Of a DNA stretch of 64,000 nt, positions 61,401 to 64,000 are shown in pieces; within the stretch, counting starts at the first letter, position 1; each line of letters begins with the position of its first letter. The notes under the pieces are model-generated. The model made no database searches, was not told where the DNA came from, and saw only the letters and a program-made list of their open reading frames with translations. This DNA is from an uncultured Nitrospira sp. Its GTDB lineage: Bacteria > Nitrospirota > Nitrospiria > Nitrospirales > Nitrospiraceae. The stretch spans positions 1 to 64,000 of the forward strand of contig CABVSR010000010.1 of assembly GCA_902500995.1 (NCBI GenBank). The letters run 5' to 3'. The position numbers and the translations under genes were made by a program.

Positions 61401-64000
61401 CGGGAGCAAATCGGCACCCAGGATAATTTTTTCGACCTGGGGGGACATTCTCTATTGGCCACGCAGGTCATGTCGCGGTTGCGCAACGCCTTTGGGGTTG
61501 AGCTGCCGTTACGCGCGCTCTTCGAGGCGCCCTCCATCGCCAAGCTGGCGCCGGTAATCGATGCCGCCAGAAAGACGGATCCGGGGCAACAGGCGCCTCC
61601 GCTGACGGCGATTCCCCGAACCGGGCCCATCCCGCTTTCCTTTGCTCAACAGCGGCTCTGGGTGCTGGCGCAGTTGGAGCCGGACAGCACGGCCTACCAT
61701 ATTCCGATCGCCCTGCGTGTGAAGGGTGTGCTCGACACGACCGCCTTGGAGCGGAGCTTCGATGAAGTCGTGCGACGCCACGAAGCCTTGCGCACCAAGT
61801 TCCAGCGTCTCAATGGCGTGCCGATGCAAGTCATCGCTCAAGCGCAATCTTTCTCGATCCCGCTGATCGATCTCCAGCATCTTCCCGACGAGCGGCGCGA
61901 GCAGGCCGCCATGCGGTTGGCGGCAGTTGAAGCGGAGCGCCCGTTCGACCTGCGGTACGGGCCGCTGTTGCGCGTGAGCCTCATCCGGCTGAAGTCGATG
62001 GAACAGATGCTGCTGGTGACCTTGCACCACATCGTGTCGGACGCCTGGTCCTCGCATCTGCTGGTGAAGGAAGTGATCGAGGTCTATGAGGCCACGGTCA
62101 CGGGACGTCCGCCTGTGCTCGCGGACATGCCGCTGCAATATGCCGATGTCTCGCAATGGCAGCGGGCCTGGTTGAGCGGGCCGGTGCTCGAACGGGAATT
62201 GTCCTTTTGGAAAGATGTGCTCGGCGGAGAACTGCCGGTGCTGGAGTTGCCGACGGATCGGCCCAGGCCGGCGGTGCAGACTTCGCGGGGGGCGATCATC
62301 ACTTCGAGCATCGGCCCTGAGCTTGCCGCTGAGATCAAGACCGTGAGCCGCCGGTCCGGCGCGACGCTGTACATGACGTTGTTGAGCGCCTTCTTCATGC
62401 TCCTTGCGCGGGAGACGGGGCAAACGGATCTCATTGTCGGGACGCCGATCGCGAACCGCACGAGGAAGGAAACCGAAGGTCTGATCGGATTCTTCGTCAA
62501 TACGCTGGCCATTCGAACCACCGTCTCCCATGCTTCCGTTGTTGCGGAGGTGATCGCGGCGGTACGCGAAGCCTGCCTGGACGCCTATGCCCATCAAGAG
62601 ACCCCCTTCGAACAACTGGTCGATGTGCTGCAACCGTCGCGCGACGTGAGCCGGTCGCCGATTTTTCAGGTCATGTTCGATCTGCAGAATGCGCCGATGG
62701 CCGAGTTGCAGGTCGCGGGACTGGAATTCGAACCGGTCGAGATCGAGAGCACGACCGCCAAGTTCGACCTGTCGATGACGGTGCAGGAGTCGGGCGAGGG
62801 AATGATTGTGGGCCTCGAATACAACAGCGACCTCTTTGAGCCAACCACCATCACGCGCTTGCTGGAACGGTATGCACTCATCCTGGCCGCGCTGGGCGGC
62901 CATCTTCGCGCCACCGTAGGATCGATCCCGTTGCTGACGCAAAAGGAGCGGCAGAGCCTCCTGGCGGTGAATCGCGCCGGTGGGTCCTCAGGGCCGCTGT
63001 TGCCGTTGGCGACGCTCATCGAAGCGCAAGTGGTTCTCACGCCGGACGCGCCGGCCTTGCTGTCGAACGGTCACACCTTGTCCTATGCGGTGCTCAATCA
63101 GAAGGCGAATCGCCTGGCTCGCTGGTTGCGTAACGGGGGACTGAAACCTGAAGCACGAGTCGGGCTCCGTCTCGAGCGATCCGCCGAGTTGGTCGTGGCG
63201 CTGCTGGCGGTTATGAAAGCGGGAGGAACCTACGTCCCGATCGATCCGGCCTATCCGGCACCGCGTCAGCGGCAGATAGCCGTCGATGCAGGCTTCGATC
63301 TCCTATTGATCGACGGCGACGCGTTGCCGGGCGACGCAGAATTTCCCATGCCGGTCCAGTCGCTGGATCTTCTAGAAGGTGAGCTGGAGTCGTTAGACGG
63401 CAGCAACCTGCCTGCTTCATTTTCCCCGGAGCAGGCGGCCTACGTGATTTTCACCTCCGGTTCCACCGGGACACCCAAGGGGGTGGTGGTGTCGCAAGGG
63501 GCCCTGGCCCGGCATGTCGACACGATCTCGGAAGCCTATCGCCTTGGTCCTGGTGATCGGGTGCTGCAATTCGCCTCGATCAGCTTCGACGTGGCGGGTG
63601 AAGAAATCTGGTCAACCCTCGCGGCCGGCGCGGCGCTGATTCTGCAACCCTGCCGGCTGTTCGATTCACTCTCGGCCTTTGCCGCCTTTCTCGATCGCGA
63701 GGGGGTCACGGTCGCAGGCGTGCCTGCTTCTTACTGGCATGAATGGATCGGGGCTATCGAAGGCGGCTGCGCCCTGCCATCCTCCTTGCGGCTGGTGATC
63801 GTCGGGAACGAGCCGGTCGCGTCCTTCGACCTTGACCGATGGCGTCGGCTGGTGAATCCGGCGGTTCGATGGCTCAACGCCTACGGCCCGACGGAAACGA
63901 CGGTCACCGCCAGTCTGCACGAGCCGGTGACTGTGAGCGAGGACAGCGAGTCCGCGACCGTGCCGATCGGCCGGCCCTTACCCGGTCGTTCTTTCTATGT
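58461..64000 (+). CDS. NRPS5 (partial): degenerate C-A(Asp)-PCP-C-A..., continues past window end
   Basis: The open frame runs from ATG 58461 (AGGAG 5 bp upstream) to the window edge, at least 1,846 codons. The first about 430 residues have a C-domain fold but no HHxxxDG; the equivalent place reads LDLPGLCADTASLW around D138, so it is probably not a peptide-bond catalyst. A domain 1 starts its pocket at Asp647 (ADLGHT) and reads D-L-T-K-V-G-H-V-G, an aspartate code; PCP serine is S997. A second C domain (HHIVSDAW, H1189/H1190) is canonical in length. A domain 2 (from Asp1710, FDVAGEE) reads about D-V-E-A-I-G-A-V-T, related to the NRPS1 pocket and unassigned. The release domain must lie downstream. 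Confidence 0.93.
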   Translation, partial: MQQEIDVQGLRLSPQQKRLWLWQHEGHAGQVRAVFAVDGSFDEETVRKSFRQVMARHESLRTTFYRQPGTKLPFQVVGEDSELAWQAVDLRHLADDAARERAAAEAAHGHEGCDGERGPLLRATFCQWTDGENRLLLDLPGLCADTASLWNLAAEMTRSLAGGEAAEEPVQYGHYSEWQHELLEGDDAVQGRAWWASRLVTSEHHLALPFERGSSLEPDRAAALQIQRDLSAFGAKRLQQAAAAAQVSVPIVLCACWAALLYRMTARRDLVCWWRSDGRPYEELSGGIGLYERWLPLHLRVEGNMRLRDCLSLLSREQSQAEDWQQYFPAEQPEEQIQTMRDAIGFEYGRLPKRERAGAPAVTLMGSGFCAEPLKLRLSCMEHDAGLAMTWHLDGERIPAEILEGLADRYMELLGHLPEQLDHAIDDMEILGNRERIRLTRALNQTARSCEPPLLMHQVIEAQAKRRPSCRALIAGVRQLSYADLNRQANRVARGLRRRGVTVGDRVGLCIDRSADMIVAMLGVLKAGAAYVPVDPAHAAVRLAPQMQQSGATILLTQAGMNQSPFKFDGVTVQLPEDVADEADDDLDLAFSPDELAYVIYTSGSTGRPKGVAVSHRNLANYTSAITRRLHLGDEWQFATVSTLSADLGHTVLFPALTSGGCLHVIGYDTATDGRAFASYLAQHPIDVLKIVPSHFKALLATSEGQAVWPRQVLVFGGETLPWDLADQVRQQATCRVINHYGPTETTVGATTTAVTDAADPRLARSVPIGRPLDNVDTYILDERLEPVPVGVAGELYIGGLGVARGYWNQPDRTAERFVPHPHSAQPGARLYRTGDRTRRLPDGSIEFLGRVDHQVKIRGFRIELGEIESVLREHPAVQDAVGTLRDNEKGEPSLAAYLVPRGAVPDDRAIQDFLRGRLPDYMVPATITLLPALPLTANGKVDRHALPEPERDGYGARWFVAPATATEEILAGLWADVLKREQIGTQDNFFDLGGHSLLATQVMSRLRNAFGVELPLRALFEAPSIAKLAPVIDAARKTDPGQQAPPLTAIPRTGPIPLSFAQQRLWVLAQLEPDSTAYHIPIALRVKGVLDTTALERSFDEVVRRHEALRTKFQRLNGVPMQVIAQAQSFSIPLIDLQHLPDERREQAAMRLAAVEAERPFDLRYGPLLRVSLIRLKSMEQMLLVTLHHIVSDAWSSHLLVKEVIEVYEATVTGRPPVLADMPLQYADVSQWQRAWLSGPVLERELSFWKDVLGGELPVLELPTDRPRPAVQTSRGAIITSSIGPELAAEIKTVSRRSGATLYMTLLSAFFMLLARETGQTDLIVGTPIANRTRKETEGLIGFFVNTLAIRTTVSHASVVAEVIAAVREACLDAYAHQETPFEQLVDVLQPSRDVSRSPIFQVMFDLQNAPMAELQVAGLEFEPVEIESTTAKFDLSMTVQESGEGMIVGLEYNSDLFEPTTITRLLERYALILAALGGHLRATVGSIPLLTQKERQSLLAVNRAGGSSGPLLPLATLIEAQVVLTPDAPALLSNGHTLSYAVLNQKANRLARWLRNGGLKPEARVGLRLERSAELVVALLAVMKAGGTYVPIDPAYPAPRQRQIAVDAGFDLLLIDGDALPGDAEFPMPVQSLDLLEGELESLDGSNLPASFSPEQAAYVIFTSGSTGTPKGVVVSQGALARHVDTISEAYRLGPGDRVLQFASISFDVAGEEIWSTLAAGAALILQPCRLFDSLSAFAAFLDREGVTVAGVPASYWHEWIGAIEGGCALPSSLRLVIVGNEPVASFDLDRWRRLVNPAVRWLNAYGPTETTVTASLHEPVTVSEDSESATVPIGRPLPGRSFY

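Overview
The window looks like a piece of a Nitrospira-type (Nitrospirota) chromosome. That is an inference from high GC, the housekeeping gene mix, and a 252-bp element with CTAGCAGG...CCTGCTAG ends, a repeat type I associate with Nitrospira from memory. No rRNA or species marker is present, so the assignment is moderate.

Positions 1-16226 are core chromosome. They hold the 5' part of tRNA-Ser(UGA) beside serS; a radical SAM / rhodanese / DUF362 run; an OmpH/Skp chaperone divergent from a small zinc-ribbon protein, both with near-consensus promoters; a HEAT-repeat plus HD-GYP pair; a GDSL hydrolase overlapping a CGHC thioredoxin; a MITE-like element that supplies the zwf stop codon; zwf and gnd; a nucleotidyltransferase; a 75-aa protein; threonine aldolase; and a nucleotide-transporter-like membrane protein.

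From 16554 to the window end, about 47 kb lies on the + strand as one tightly packed, mostly overlapping operon for a lipidated hybrid NRPS-PKS product. The order is: NRPS1 (FAAL-ACP-C-A core-methyltransferase); a separate 215-aa protein carrying the missing A-domain C-terminal part plus PCP; a PKS (KS-AT-KR-ACP); a PvdE/SyrD-like exporter; a 2,4-diaminobutyrate aminotransferase (PvdH/EctB-like); a periplasmic PvdQ-like acylase; MbtH; a type II thioesterase; a SyrP-like dioxygenase; NRPS2 (C-A-T-C-A-T); NRPS3 (C-A-T-C-A-T-E); NRPS4 (C-A-T-C-A-T-C-dioxygenase); and NRPS5 (degenerate C-A-T-C-A..., cut by the window end).

Adenylation codes read by eye predict Dab, Ser / Dab, Ser (epimerised) / Asp, Dab / Asp, and an unassigned possibly basic residue. 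NRPS1 uses a related unassigned code. With two aspartyl beta-hydroxylase-type domains, a dedicated Dab supply enzyme, an exporter and a periplasmic acylase, the locus resembles pyoverdine logic (acylated precursor, export, periplasmic deacylation) without chromophore genes in view. The best hypothesis is an acylated Dab/Ser/beta-hydroxy-Asp siderophore. A cationic Dab-rich lipopeptide with acylase-dependent activation is the main alternative. The final release domain, receptor and regulator are not in the window.

The most unusual points are a methyltransferase-interrupted adenylation domain split between two genes, with a guanidinoacetate-methyltransferase-like insert; an apparently identical 1,699-bp Ser A-T cassette in NRPS2 and NRPS3; and a terminal C-dioxygenase arrangement followed by a degenerate C domain.
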